Origin: Methanomicrobiales archaeon
GTDB lineage: Archaea; Halobacteriota; Methanomicrobia; Methanomicrobiales; Methanospirillaceae
Length of the DNA stretch: 64,000 nucleotides
Assembly: GCA_012516785.1 (NCBI GenBank)
Contig: JAAYWH010000074.1
Span: 1-64,000, forward strand
Direction of reading: 5' to 3'
Part shown: positions 45,428 to 53,664 of the stretch, in pieces
How positions within the stretch are numbered: the first letter of the stretch is position 1
Layout: every line of letters starts with the position of its first letter
Notes under the pieces: model-generated
What the model saw: only the letters and a program-made list of their open reading frames with translations
Databases searched by the model: none
Told to the model about the DNA's origin: nothing
Program-made: the position numbers and the translations under genes

Positions 45428-46942
45428 TCATTCCACTTTACGGATGTACCATCCTGTCATGGTCTTGTTTAATACCTCCTCGCTGTGAGGCCTTGTGAGC
45501 AGACTCACGACAATCATAGACCCCAGAGCGATGAAAAAGCCATACAGGGAGAAATGGACCGGAAGTGAGGCTATTTTAAAATAGCTGATGCCTCCAAAAA
45601 CAAGGGCGGATCCAAGTCCGAGTGCCATTGCTGCGATAGCTCCCTGCCTGGTAGCTCGTCGCCAGTACAGCCCTGCTAGAAGCGGGACTGCAAAGGTAGC
45701 AAACATGATACCGATACCGGCCCATATGAGCCATACCAGCATATCAGGGGGATTGAGGGCCATGAGGAGTGTCACAATTGCTGCCGAAAATACCGAGATC
45801 CTGCTTACTTTCAATACCGTATCATCGGATGCAGTCGGCCGGAGTATCTTCTTATAGATATCCCAGGAGAAATAGGTACCAATAGTAAGCATAAGCCGGT
45901 CTGTGGTGGACATGACCGCTGCAAGGACTATGACTGCAAAAACCCCCCAGAGTACCAAGGACGAGAATGCGTGCTGAACTCCGTACACAAAAATGAAATC
46001 AGAGGCATTTTTCACTGCCGGCAGCGTTACTATCCCTTCCTTTACGAGGACAACTCCTGCAAAACCTGAAAATTTCAGAAGGAACATGACAACCCCATAG
46101 ATGATAAAAGCAACCAGGGGTGTCCATTTGAAATAGTTGGCATCCTTTGCCGCCAGGACATTGTTGATCACATGTGGTGCACATGCGAGGCCGATGGTGA
46201 GGAGCACAAAGAATGATACAATGTATTCAGGTGTGAACACCGCCCCTTGCCCGCTTGACCAGGGTAGAACCGAGGCAGGATCGAGAGAACCGAGATACTC
46301 GTTCACTGCAGAGAAACCTCCTGCAGCATTGATGACGAAGGGTGCCATGATAATCACTCCAACGATCAGGATCAATCCCTGTACCAGCGTTGTCCAGGCA
46401 ACGGCATACAATCCTCCTATCACGGTGTATGCTGTCACGATTGCTGCACCAAGCAAAAGGGCGATCCAGTGCGGGATTCCAAAAAGCCACATCAATACGA
46501 TGCTTATTGCAGTATACTGTCCGGCGAGGTAGATCAGGGATACTGCGATCCCTGCGATCGCCGAGAGACCACGTAAACCAGTTTCACTCTCGTACCGCAT
46601 GGCAAAGTAATCCTGGACCGTCAGAAAATTGCTGTTCTTCGATATGGCGTACAACTTGACTCCAAAGAAGATGATACAGAATCCTATAGAGAGAGGGACG
46701 GCAAGCTGCTCCCATATTGTTGGCCATGCATATTTATACCCGAGTCCTGAAACACCGAGAAGCGACATCCCTGACGCGACTGAACCGATCATCAGGAAGG
46801 TAAAAACCCAGAAACCGAGCGTTCTCCCCGCGATGACATAGTCGGACATACTCTGAATTTTCTTTGAAGCCCAGACACCGATAGCGATCATGGCCACGAA
46901 GTACGCAGTGACAAGTACTATCTCAAGTGGTTCCGCCATCAT
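45428..46942 (-). CDS. Sodium:solute symporter (SSS family)
   Basis: The 504-residue protein has about 13 membrane helices. SSS features include SDYVIAGRTLGFWVFTF, GSVASGMSLLGVSGLGYKYA in helix 2, and GGLYAVAWTTLVQG. Family members take up acetate, proline, pantothenate or other solutes with Na+. ATG 46942 follows an AAGGAGGT site and overlaps the stop of a 35-residue membrane protein, so they are coupled. Given the nearby acyl-CoA ligase, a short-chain carboxylate is a reasonable guess, but the substrate is not determined by sequence alone. Confidence 0.88.
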   Translation of the reverse strand: MMAEPLEIVLVTAYFVAMIAIGVWASKKIQSMSDYVIAGRTLGFWVFTFLMIGSVASGMSLLGVSGLGYKYAWPTIWEQLAVPLSIGFCIIFFGVKLYAISKNSNFLTVQDYFAMRYESETGLRGLSAIAGIAVSLIYLAGQYTAISIVLMWLFGIPHWIALLLGAAIVTAYTVIGGLYAVAWTTLVQGLILIVGVIIMAPFVINAAGGFSAVNEYLGSLDPASVLPWSSGQGAVFTPEYIVSFFVLLTIGLACAPHVINNVLAAKDANYFKWTPLVAFIIYGVVMFLLKFSGFAGVVLVKEGIVTLPAVKNASDFIFVYGVQHAFSSLVLWGVFAVIVLAAVMSTTDRLMLTIGTYFSWDIYKKILRPTASDDTVLKVSRISVFSAAIVTLLMALNPPDMLVWLIWAGIGIMFATFAVPLLAGLYWRRATRQGAIAAMALGLGSALVFGGISYFKIASLPVHFSLYGFFIALGSMIVVSLLTRPHSEEVLNKTMTGWYIRKVE

Positions 46943-47046
46943 GCCCGGACCTCCTTCCAAGAGAGAGCCCAGAGAAGGAGCAGAATGAAAATTAAAAGCA
47001 CTGCTCCCCCGACTACAAGAATGGTTATATCCGGCAATCCAAACAT
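46939..47046 (-). CDS. Symporter small accessory membrane protein
   Basis: A 35-residue frame runs from ATG 47046 to TGA 46939. It encodes a single hydrophobic helix (ITILVVGGAVLLIFILLLL) ending WKEVRA. Its stop overlaps the symporter start (ATGA-type). Small one-helix partners encoded directly before SSS symporters are known in archaea. A TATA-like AATTATTTAGAA lies about 30-40 bases before its ATG. Confidence 0.75.
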   Translation of the reverse strand: MFGLPDITILVVGGAVLLIFILLLLWALSWKEVRA

Positions 47047-47302
47047 GAAGCAGTACGTTGAGGACTTATTCTAAATAATTGCCCCGATTTGATCTGCCTG
47101 AAGGGGACCACTCTTCCAAACCAACTGAGAGAGTAATGACAAAACATTCAAGAAGCCGGGCTGAAATCGTTGTTTTGCCGACTGTCATGGCACTGGAGGG
47201 AAAAGCAAATTCTCCCTTGAAAGATCCGATATCATACCGAAGTATTGATCGGACCGTCGATTACGAATAGCAATCTTTATTTTTATTCCTCTCATATTGT
47301 CA

Positions 47303-47317
47303 TGCTATAACATAGCA
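47303..47317. promoter_or_regulatory. TGCTA-N5-TRGCA palindrome at the ABC transporter promoter
   Basis: TGCTATAACATAGCA is a perfect inverted repeat (TGCTA-N5-TAGCA). It lies about 20-30 bases after the TATA-like TTTATTTTTA (47276-47285), so it covers the likely transcription start. It ends 22 bases before the binding-protein ATG at 47340. Confidence 0.55.
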
Positions 47318-47339
47318 AGGAAATGAGAGCGGGAGAACC

Positions 47340-48650
47340 ATGAAAAGGACTCTTGGAATACTATTCATTGTGTTTATCAGCCTTGTGCTGATCGCTGGTT
47401 GCACTGAAGAAAAACCCCCAGGGGAAGAGCTGAAGATAGGTGTGGTGGCATCGATGACAGGTTCTGCGAGCACGACTGGAAAGGATATCTGGCAGTCTGC
47501 AGAGCTGGCAGCCGACGAAATCAATGCCGATGGTGGCGTTTATGTCGCGGACCTCGGCAAGAAGGTACCGATCCGCCTTGTCCAGGGAGACGATGAATCC
47601 ACCCGCGAAGGGGGACAGAAGGCAGTGTCCCGTATGATTACACAGGACAATGTGGATATACTGGTCGGAGGATTTTCAAGTGCCGTGGTCTCCGCACATC
47701 AGCAGATCGTGGCTGAACATAAGGTACCTTACATTATTACCGGGGCATCAACTCCAATTATCACCCGGAGAACTGATGTTGATACCACCTACATGTTCCA
47801 CCATGCTCCGACTTGCGATGATTCAGGAAGCCAGATCATCCTCTTCCTGGACGATACTGTCAGGCCTGCAATCAATAGTCAGTACAATTTTTCGGCTGAC
47901 AGACCATTGAGGCTTGCTATCCTCTATCAGGACAGCCCTTACGGGAAGGGGCACCAGACCGCGATAAAGAATACCATCACCAATAGTAGTCTGAATATCG
48001 AAATTGTTGCTGAAGAAGCATTCAAGATGGGCGAGAGTGATTACCGGACCGTTCTCACCAGCATCAAGAATACAGATCCGGACGTAATCTACGTAACAGC
48101 ATTTCTGAACGAACAGATCCCGATCGAAACCCAGGCAATGAGGGATATCGGTCTGAACAAGATCTTTACTGCAGTTGAACCGAATGATGATCCGGACTTT
48201 TACAAGGGGGTAGGAACCTACGGCGACTATTCGATCGTGCAAAGCCGGTTCTCCCCCTACACGGTTCCAAAAGGTCCTACTGAAGCTGCCTACAACAAGT
48301 TTGTTACCGATTTCGACAAAAAATATGGTGGATTCCCAGGAATGATGGGTGTTGCTACCTACGAAGGGGTCTATATTGCCGCCAAAGCGGTCGAGGATGC
48401 AGGGACCCTCAACAAAACAGCGGTCAGGGATGCTCTCGCCACTATCCGGATGCCACAGATGGTTGAGAACATGCAGGACCAGACGATCAGCTTCTCACCT
48501 GATTGCCGGGAAAGCAAGTTTGAGCTCACGATGGAGCAGCTCTACTGGGATGAGAGTGCAAAAGAGACGCGTCCAAAGATAGTCTGGCCCGAGGGTCTGA
48601 AAGAGACCAGTTTTGTCCTTCCTGAATGGTACGAACCGGGCCAGGACTAA
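47340..48650 (+). CDS. livK: ABC transporter substrate-binding lipoprotein (LivK type)
   Basis: This 436-residue protein has a signal peptide with lipobox LIAGC (Cys21). The periplasmic-binding-protein type I fold follows: LKIGVVASMTGSASTTGKD, then AADEINADGGV and YGKGHQTAIKN. It captures a solute outside the membrane and delivers it to the two permeases encoded next. The family covers branched-chain amino acids, amides, urea and other small organic ligands; which one cannot be told. It is the first gene of the + strand operon. Confidence 0.88.
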   Translation: MKRTLGILFIVFISLVLIAGCTEEKPPGEELKIGVVASMTGSASTTGKDIWQSAELAADEINADGGVYVADLGKKVPIRLVQGDDESTREGGQKAVSRMITQDNVDILVGGFSSAVVSAHQQIVAEHKVPYIITGASTPIITRRTDVDTTYMFHHAPTCDDSGSQIILFLDDTVRPAINSQYNFSADRPLRLAILYQDSPYGKGHQTAIKNTITNSSLNIEIVAEEAFKMGESDYRTVLTSIKNTDPDVIYVTAFLNEQIPIETQAMRDIGLNKIFTAVEPNDDPDFYKGVGTYGDYSIVQSRFSPYTVPKGPTEAAYNKFVTDFDKKYGGFPGMMGVATYEGVYIAAKAVEDAGTLNKTAVRDALATIRMPQMVENMQDQTISFSPDCRESKFELTMEQLYWDESAKETRPKIVWPEGLKETSFVLPEWYEPGQD

Positions 48651-48691
48651 ACCCTCTCTCTTTTTAGAGTACGCATGACAAGGTAGGATCT

Positions 48692-49573
48692 ATGGTGGTA
48701 AGCAGCGATTTGATCATCCAGGTCATGATCTGGGGATTATATGCCGGGTGCATTTACATTCTCCTGGCCACCGGGCTGAACCTCATCTTCGGTGTCATGA
48801 AGATTGTCAACTTTGCCCATGGAGAACTGCTCATGCTTGGTGCATATATCACGTTTACCTTTTATGCCGTCTCCGGATTCAACCCCTACGTGCTACTGGC
48901 GGCCTCCCTTCCCATCCTGATTCTTATCGGAGTCATCATCGAACGCACCTGTTTCCGCCCTATCCTCGGTACAGGAAAACTGAACGAGATCTTTATCTCC
49001 ATCGGTCTTATTTACATCATCCAGAATGCAGCGGCGATGATATGGTCTGATGAGTGGCGGACCATCCATAGCCCCTTTGAACACATAACTCTGAAGATAT
49101 TTGGGGTGAATCTGCCTCTCGATTACCTCATCATCGTTATCACCACCATCTCAATCCTGATCATCCTCTTCCTCTTCATGCAAAGGACCCGGCTGGGGAA
49201 GGCGATGAGGGCTACCAGCCAGAACAGGAAGGGTGCAATGCTGATGGGGATCAATGTCGAGAGGATGGACATGCTCGCCTTTGGGATCGGTGCCGGCCTT
49301 GCCGGTGCCGCAGGAACCCTCTGGGTAGTGAGCGGCCAGGTATTCAATCCATATATGGGATCAATCCCGGCGGTCAAAGCTTTCGCTATCGTGATTATTG
49401 GCGGTCTGGGGAGTATCCCTGGTGCCATAATCGGAGGCCTCATCTATGGAATCGCAGAGAACTTCGCAATTCTCACCCTTGGCGGTGCATGGAAAGATGC
49501 AATCTCATTCATAATCCTAATTCTTGTTCTCATCGTGAGGCCTACAGGAATCTTCGGGGAGTCGGCAGAATGA
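48692..49573 (+). CDS. livH: Branched-chain amino acid-type ABC permease LivH
   Basis: The 293-residue protein has about eight membrane helices and the LivH features GLNLIFGVMKIVNFAHGELLMLGAY, ATSQNRKGAMLMGINVERM and VIIGGLGSIPGAIIGGLIYG. It forms one half of the permease pore. Its stop overlaps the start of livM. Confidence 0.92.
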   Translation: MVVSSDLIIQVMIWGLYAGCIYILLATGLNLIFGVMKIVNFAHGELLMLGAYITFTFYAVSGFNPYVLLAASLPILILIGVIIERTCFRPILGTGKLNEIFISIGLIYIIQNAAAMIWSDEWRTIHSPFEHITLKIFGVNLPLDYLIIVITTISILIILFLFMQRTRLGKAMRATSQNRKGAMLMGINVERMDMLAFGIGAGLAGAAGTLWVVSGQVFNPYMGSIPAVKAFAIVIIGGLGSIPGAIIGGLIYGIAENFAILTLGGAWKDAISFIILILVLIVRPTGIFGESAE

Positions 49574-50562
49574 TTGATATGAACAAGACCCTTGGCATCG
49601 GGTCGAAAAGGGCAAGGCTGCTCGGCGTCATCCTGCTCCTTTTACTTGCTGTCACCCTGCCGCTCATCTTCGGGATGAACCTCTACCTCCTTACCGTTCT
49701 CGTTCTGATGGTCATCTTCATCATCTATGCGTCCTCCTGGAATTTCCTTACCTATACCGGGCAGGGATCCCTGGGTCATGCCGCCTTCTTTGGACTTGGG
49801 GGGTATGCCTCTGCAATAGTTGCTTCGGCGAGCGGACTCTCGCCCTATATTACTATCTTTATCGGCGGAGGCATGGCAGCCCTGGTCGGACTCTTCATCG
49901 GAATCATCTGTGTAAGGCTGAAAGAATGGTTCCTCGCCATGGTGACGTTTGGATTTGCCATCATTATCCAGACCCTTATGGTAAGTCAATTCGCCGATAT
50001 CAGTGGAGGCTGGGATGGGATCGCTGCCCCAAGACTTGTCCCATCGAGCATTCCCAATTATCAGCTTATCGAATACTACTCCATCGTGCTTATCGCGGTC
50101 TTTGTTATCCTCCTCTTCTATTTCATTCTGAAGTCAAAGATAGGTCTTGCGTTTGCCGCTATCAGGGAAAACGAAATAGAAGCCCGGGCTGCAGGGATCG
50201 ATCCGGTCAAGTACCGTTTATTTGCGTTCCTGGTAAGTGCATACTTCTCGGGGGTGGCCGGAGCACTTGAAATCCATAATCTGGGATATATCACACCGGA
50301 AATTTTTGGCGTGGATATCTCGTTTTGGCCGATCATCTATTCGATATCCGGCGGGCTGGGGACCCTTGCCGGCCCTATTGTCGGAACCATATTCATCACC
50401 TTCATCTGGGACGGTCTCCAGTCATTTGGACTCACCTACCTTCGGTTCGTCATCATCGGGCTTCTTCTGGTCCTGATCATCATCTTCCTGCCGAAAGGGC
50501 TCATCTCTCTGCCTGATAAGATCAAAGGATACCTTGGAAAAAGGCAAAAAAAGGTCCAATAG
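49570..50562 (+). CDS. livM: Branched-chain amino acid-type ABC permease LivM
   Basis: From ATG 49570, which overlaps the livH stop (ATGA), the product has 330 residues. It has about nine helices, with GQGSLGHAAFFGLGGYASAI, AIRENEIEARAAGIDPVKYR and GGLGTLAGPIVG. A longer frame from 49489 overlaps livH and is rejected. A run of nine T (50575-50583) soon after the stop probably ends the operon. The two ATPase genes lie convergently downstream. Confidence 0.92.
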   Translation: MIDMNKTLGIGSKRARLLGVILLLLLAVTLPLIFGMNLYLLTVLVLMVIFIIYASSWNFLTYTGQGSLGHAAFFGLGGYASAIVASASGLSPYITIFIGGGMAALVGLFIGIICVRLKEWFLAMVTFGFAIIIQTLMVSQFADISGGWDGIAAPRLVPSSIPNYQLIEYYSIVLIAVFVILLFYFILKSKIGLAFAAIRENEIEARAAGIDPVKYRLFAFLVSAYFSGVAGALEIHNLGYITPEIFGVDISFWPIIYSISGGLGTLAGPIVGTIFITFIWDGLQSFGLTYLRFVIIGLLLVLIIIFLPKGLISLPDKIKGYLGKRQKKVQ

Positions 50563-50574
50563 TCTTAATTACTC

Positions 50575-50583
50575 TTTTTTTTT
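50575..50583 (+). terminator. T-run terminator after livM
   Basis: Nine consecutive T residues follow 12 bases after the livM stop, in the gap between the convergent ABC blocks. Archaeal RNA polymerase terminates at such oligo-T tracts. Confidence 0.5.
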
Positions 50584-50731
50584 AAAACCAACAGAACCAC
50601 AGAAAGGGGGTCTTTCGTTCATTTCTGATTCCGGGCCATCGTATGCAGGAAACAGAATGATATGATGAGGCTATGATCGTCTTCCATCAATTCGGCAAAG
50701 GGGGGCGGAGTGGAGGGAGGGACATCTCCTG

Positions 50732-51448
50732 TTACGTTCCAAGGTATGCTGCCTGAACCTGGTCATCATGGAGAAGGTCAGAGGATGACCCCCCCTTCAC
50801 AATTCTCCCTGTCTCAAGAATATATCCCCGATGGGACATTTCCAGCGCATGCTGAACGTTCTGCTCGACAAGCAGAATAGACAGACCTTCCTGGTTCAGC
50901 TTCTTGATTGCATCGAGGACCGAAGATACAATAAGGGGAGAAAGGCCGAGAGACGGTTCGTCAAGCACAAGCATAGCCGGTTTGGGAATGAGGGCGCGGG
51001 CGATTGCCAGCATCTGCTGTTCCCCTCCTGAAAGGGTTCCTGCCAGCTGTTTCTTCCGTTCCTTGAGAATGGGGAAGAACTTAAAAATCTCTTCCGGAGC
51101 GACGATCCCCTCTCTCTTTGAAAATCCCCCAAGCTCGAGATTCTCTTCCACAGTCATCTTCGGGAAGAGTTCACGTTTTTCAGGTACTAAAGCAAGGCCA
51201 CGTTTTATCATCTCAAATGCAGGAAGTCCGGTAATTTCAGTGCCCTCAAAGAAAATCTGCCCTTTCCGATCCTTTGTCAATCCGAAGACACTCTGGACCA
51301 GGGTAGTTTTCCCTGCGCCATTGGCTCCAAGGAGCGTCACTATCTCCCCCCTATTTATAAAAAGAGATACCTCCCACAATACCTGAAGACCAGAGTAAAA
51401 GACCGAGAGCTGCCTGATCTCGAGCAGCGGGGATTCTGCCCGGTTCAT
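50732..51448 (-). CDS. livF: ABC transporter ATPase LivF
   Basis: This 238-residue ATPase has Walker A (GANGAGKTTLVQ), signature LSGGEQQMLAIARAL and Walker B LVLDEPSLGLSP, and the short C-terminal LivF form. It powers uptake with LivG. It overlaps the livG stop by 4 bases. It is transcribed toward the permease operon rather than with it, unlike most liv operons. Confidence 0.92.
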   Translation of the reverse strand: MNRAESPLLEIRQLSVFYSGLQVLWEVSLFINRGEIVTLLGANGAGKTTLVQSVFGLTKDRKGQIFFEGTEITGLPAFEMIKRGLALVPEKRELFPKMTVEENLELGGFSKREGIVAPEEIFKFFPILKERKKQLAGTLSGGEQQMLAIARALIPKPAMLVLDEPSLGLSPLIVSSVLDAIKKLNQEGLSILLVEQNVQHALEMSHRGYILETGRIVKGGSSSDLLHDDQVQAAYLGT

Positions 51449-52170
51449 ATGTATCGTTCACCAAGATACGAGTCGATAACCCGCTGGTTTCTCACCACTT
51501 CATCCGGGCTCCCCTCTGCGATTTTCTCTCCCCTTTCGAGGACGACCATCCTGTCTGAAACGCCCAGGATGACCCGCATAACGTGTTCAATCATGACGAT
51601 CGTTATCCCATCGTCACGGATGGATTTTATGAGAGAAACTGCTTCCGTACTTTCGTTTGGATTGAGTCCGGTCATCATTTCATCAAGAAGTATCAATTTG
51701 GGCCGCGAAGCAAGTGCCCGGGCAAGCTGGGTTCTCCGAAGTTCGATCACGTTCAGGCTTGAGAGGGGCATGTCAATCCTTTCAAGGGGAAAACCAATCC
51801 GGCCGAGTAATTCTTCTGCCTCTTTTGCAGCTCCACTCATAGTGGCCTTGTGCCCATTACCGAAAAGGGATCCGATCATCACACTCTCCCTCGCAGTGAG
51901 ACCGGGAAAAGAGAGGGTATGCTGGAATGTTTTCGCAATCCCCCTGCGGCAGATCTTGTCCATCGAGAGTCTTGAAATCTCCTCTCCGCGATACTGAACA
52001 GATCCCTTATCCGGCCGGTATATGCCGGAAATTATATTGAGAAGGGTTGTTTTTCCTGCACCGTTTGGTCCGACAAGCCCGAGGATCTCACCCTCGTGGA
52101 TATCGAGATCAATGCCGTTGACTGCAACAAGACCTCCAAATTTTTTGGTCACTCCCTCCAGCTTGAGCAT
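51445..52170 (-). CDS. livG: ABC transporter ATPase LivG
   Basis: This 241-residue ATPase has Walker A (GPNGAGKTTLLN) and Walker B (LILLDEMMTGLNP). The usual LSGGQ signature is relaxed: LSSLNVIELRRTQLARAL stands in its place, so the signature Gly is lost. This is unusual for an ABC protein, though some LivG relatives show it. The C-terminus has the LivG-type extension (VVRNQRVIDSYLGERY). It is the first gene of the - strand block and has the shared palindrome just upstream. Confidence 0.88.
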   Translation of the reverse strand: MLKLEGVTKKFGGLVAVNGIDLDIHEGEILGLVGPNGAGKTTLLNIISGIYRPDKGSVQYRGEEISRLSMDKICRRGIAKTFQHTLSFPGLTARESVMIGSLFGNGHKATMSGAAKEAEELLGRIGFPLERIDMPLSSLNVIELRRTQLARALASRPKLILLDEMMTGLNPNESTEAVSLIKSIRDDGITIVMIEHVMRVILGVSDRMVVLERGEKIAEGSPDEVVRNQRVIDSYLGERYI

Positions 52171-52207
52171 TTATGTTTCACCTCACTGGTATTCCAGCTC
52201 CAAACTA

Positions 52208-52222
52208 TGCTACTTGTTAGCA
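52208..52222. promoter_or_regulatory. TGCTA-N5-TRGCA palindrome at the livGF promoter
   Basis: TGCTACTTGTTAGCA is a perfect TGCTA-N5-TAGCA inverted repeat 38 bases before the livG start. On the reverse strand a TATA-like TTTTATTATT (52239-52230) lies just upstream, so the palindrome covers the expected start of transcription, as at the other two promoters. Confidence 0.55.
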
Positions 52223-52503
52223 AGTAACAATAATAAAATTATCCATCGTGAACGGAGAGATTGAATGGTAGCCGCATTGGTGTTCAAAGCATTGGAGAGG
52301 AACCTATATGAGAGGAGATAACCTTGGAGATCGTGAAGACAGTTCACCAACCTGATCGGTTCTTTTTACCTGATGAGAGAGTGATTAGGAAAAAGGATTC
52401 GAATAGAGGAAATGAGTGGGGGAAAGCATCGTTCCAAGAAGGGTGCCTCTCCGAAGATTCATAAGTGGATCAGAATCATTCAGAGCGGAGGTGAGTTTCT
52501 CAC

Positions 52504-53115
52504 ATGGCTGAAGATATCAAGGACCTGATCGAGAAAATACAACAGGAAGGAATCCAGGCTGCTGAAGAAAAGGCCAAACAAATCGAGGATGAAGCCCGGC
52601 AGAGGGCCGAAGCTATTCTCTCCAGGGCAAGATTCGATGCTGACCAGATGATATCAGCCGCCAGTGAACGAATAAGGGGGGAAGAGGAAAGGGAAAAAGC
52701 CCTTTTGGATCAGGCTGGGAGGGATCTTCTGCTCTTCCTGCGAGAGGAGATCAATGCCATGCTCCATCGTATTGTGGTCTCAGATATCCATCAGGTCATT
52801 TCTCCGGAAGATCTCTCTTTACTCCTTTCTGACCTCATCAGGGATTATAAAAAGGGGGAAGGGAGTGATATCATTGTCGCACTCAATGAAAAAGACCTGG
52901 AACTTATGGAAAATAATTACCTTCACAAACTCTGCGAGGAGACAAAGAGAGGGATCATCCTTCGGCCAGATAGTGATCTTCAGGGTGGATTTACCATCAG
53001 TTTTGACGGTGGCAAATCATGTTACGATTTCTCCGATAAAGCCCTGGCCGATTATATTGTGAAGTTCCTTAAACCGAAATTGAAGAATATTCTCCAGAGA
53101 TCCTCAGGGGAATGA
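52504..53115 (+). CDS. V-type ATPase subunit E (bacterial-type operon)
   Basis: The 203-residue protein has a long N-terminal coiled coil (AAEEKAKQIEDEARQRAEAILSR) and a C-terminal domain with LQGGFTISFDGGKSCYDFS, which fits NtpE/AtpE stalk subunits. It forms the peripheral stalk that holds the catalytic head. A strong GGAGGTGA site lies before the ATG. It is the first gene of a seven-gene bacterial-style V-ATPase operon; no clear TATA box is visible in the 281 bases upstream (52223-52503). Confidence 0.8.
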   Translation: MAEDIKDLIEKIQQEGIQAAEEKAKQIEDEARQRAEAILSRARFDADQMISAASERIRGEEEREKALLDQAGRDLLLFLREEINAMLHRIVVSDIHQVISPEDLSLLLSDLIRDYKKGEGSDIIVALNEKDLELMENNYLHKLCEETKRGIILRPDSDLQGGFTISFDGGKSCYDFSDKALADYIVKFLKPKLKNILQRSSGE

Positions 53116-53121
53116 AGCATC

Positions 53122-53664
53122 ATGGCTGACTTTTATCCCTACCTGGTCGCCAGCCTGCCAACACTGCATTTCGGGATGAAGCCGCCGTTCTCCTACGAGC
53201 AGTTCCTTGAACTGTGCCGCCGGTTCATCCCGACAAAAGACTATCACTACCTCACAATCTTGCCACCCCCGGTGCAGTATACAGAAAAAGCCAAAAGACC
53301 AGTAATCATTGAAAAATGGATCCGGTTTGACAGTGCCCTGAGAAACGAGCTGGTAAAAATACGGTCAGAACGGCGGCAGGGGGATGCACTCCCATATACC
53401 CGTCACAGCCGATATACTGGTCCTTCACTTACCCCGTATATTGCGGCAGCAACCATAAATCGCTCTCCTATGGAAGCAGAAAAGCTCCTCGATGAGATTC
53501 GCTGGAAGATGCTTGATGAACTGGCAGGGAATCATTATTTTGATTTTGATGCGTTGGTTGCATATGCCTATAAATTATTGATCCTCCAACGCTGGGAGAC
53601 TATTCAAAGAGCTGAGGGTATTACCTTGCTTCACGAGGCACTGGGGCTTGGGGAGGGTACATGA
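53122..53664 (+). CDS. DUF2764 protein of bacterial V-ATPase operons
   Basis: This 180-residue protein starts ADFYPYLVASLPTLHFGMKPP, the DUF2764 signature, with an acidic and aromatic C-terminal helix region. In Chlamydia, spirochaetes and Bacteroides this gene sits between atpE and atpA. It is thought to take the place of the C subunit, linking the stalk to the ring; direct proof is lacking. Its presence marks this operon as bacterial in type. Start is 6 bases after the E gene. Confidence 0.85.
   Translation: MADFYPYLVASLPTLHFGMKPPFSYEQFLELCRRFIPTKDYHYLTILPPPVQYTEKAKRPVIIEKWIRFDSALRNELVKIRSERRQGDALPYTRHSRYTGPSLTPYIAAATINRSPMEAEKLLDEIRWKMLDELAGNHYFDFDALVAYAYKLLILQRWETIQRAEGITLLHEALGLGEGT

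Noticed and set aside
47079-47270. 63-codon frame before livK
   Set aside because: No ribosome site or family; it fills the divergent promoter region between the symporter and ABC operons.
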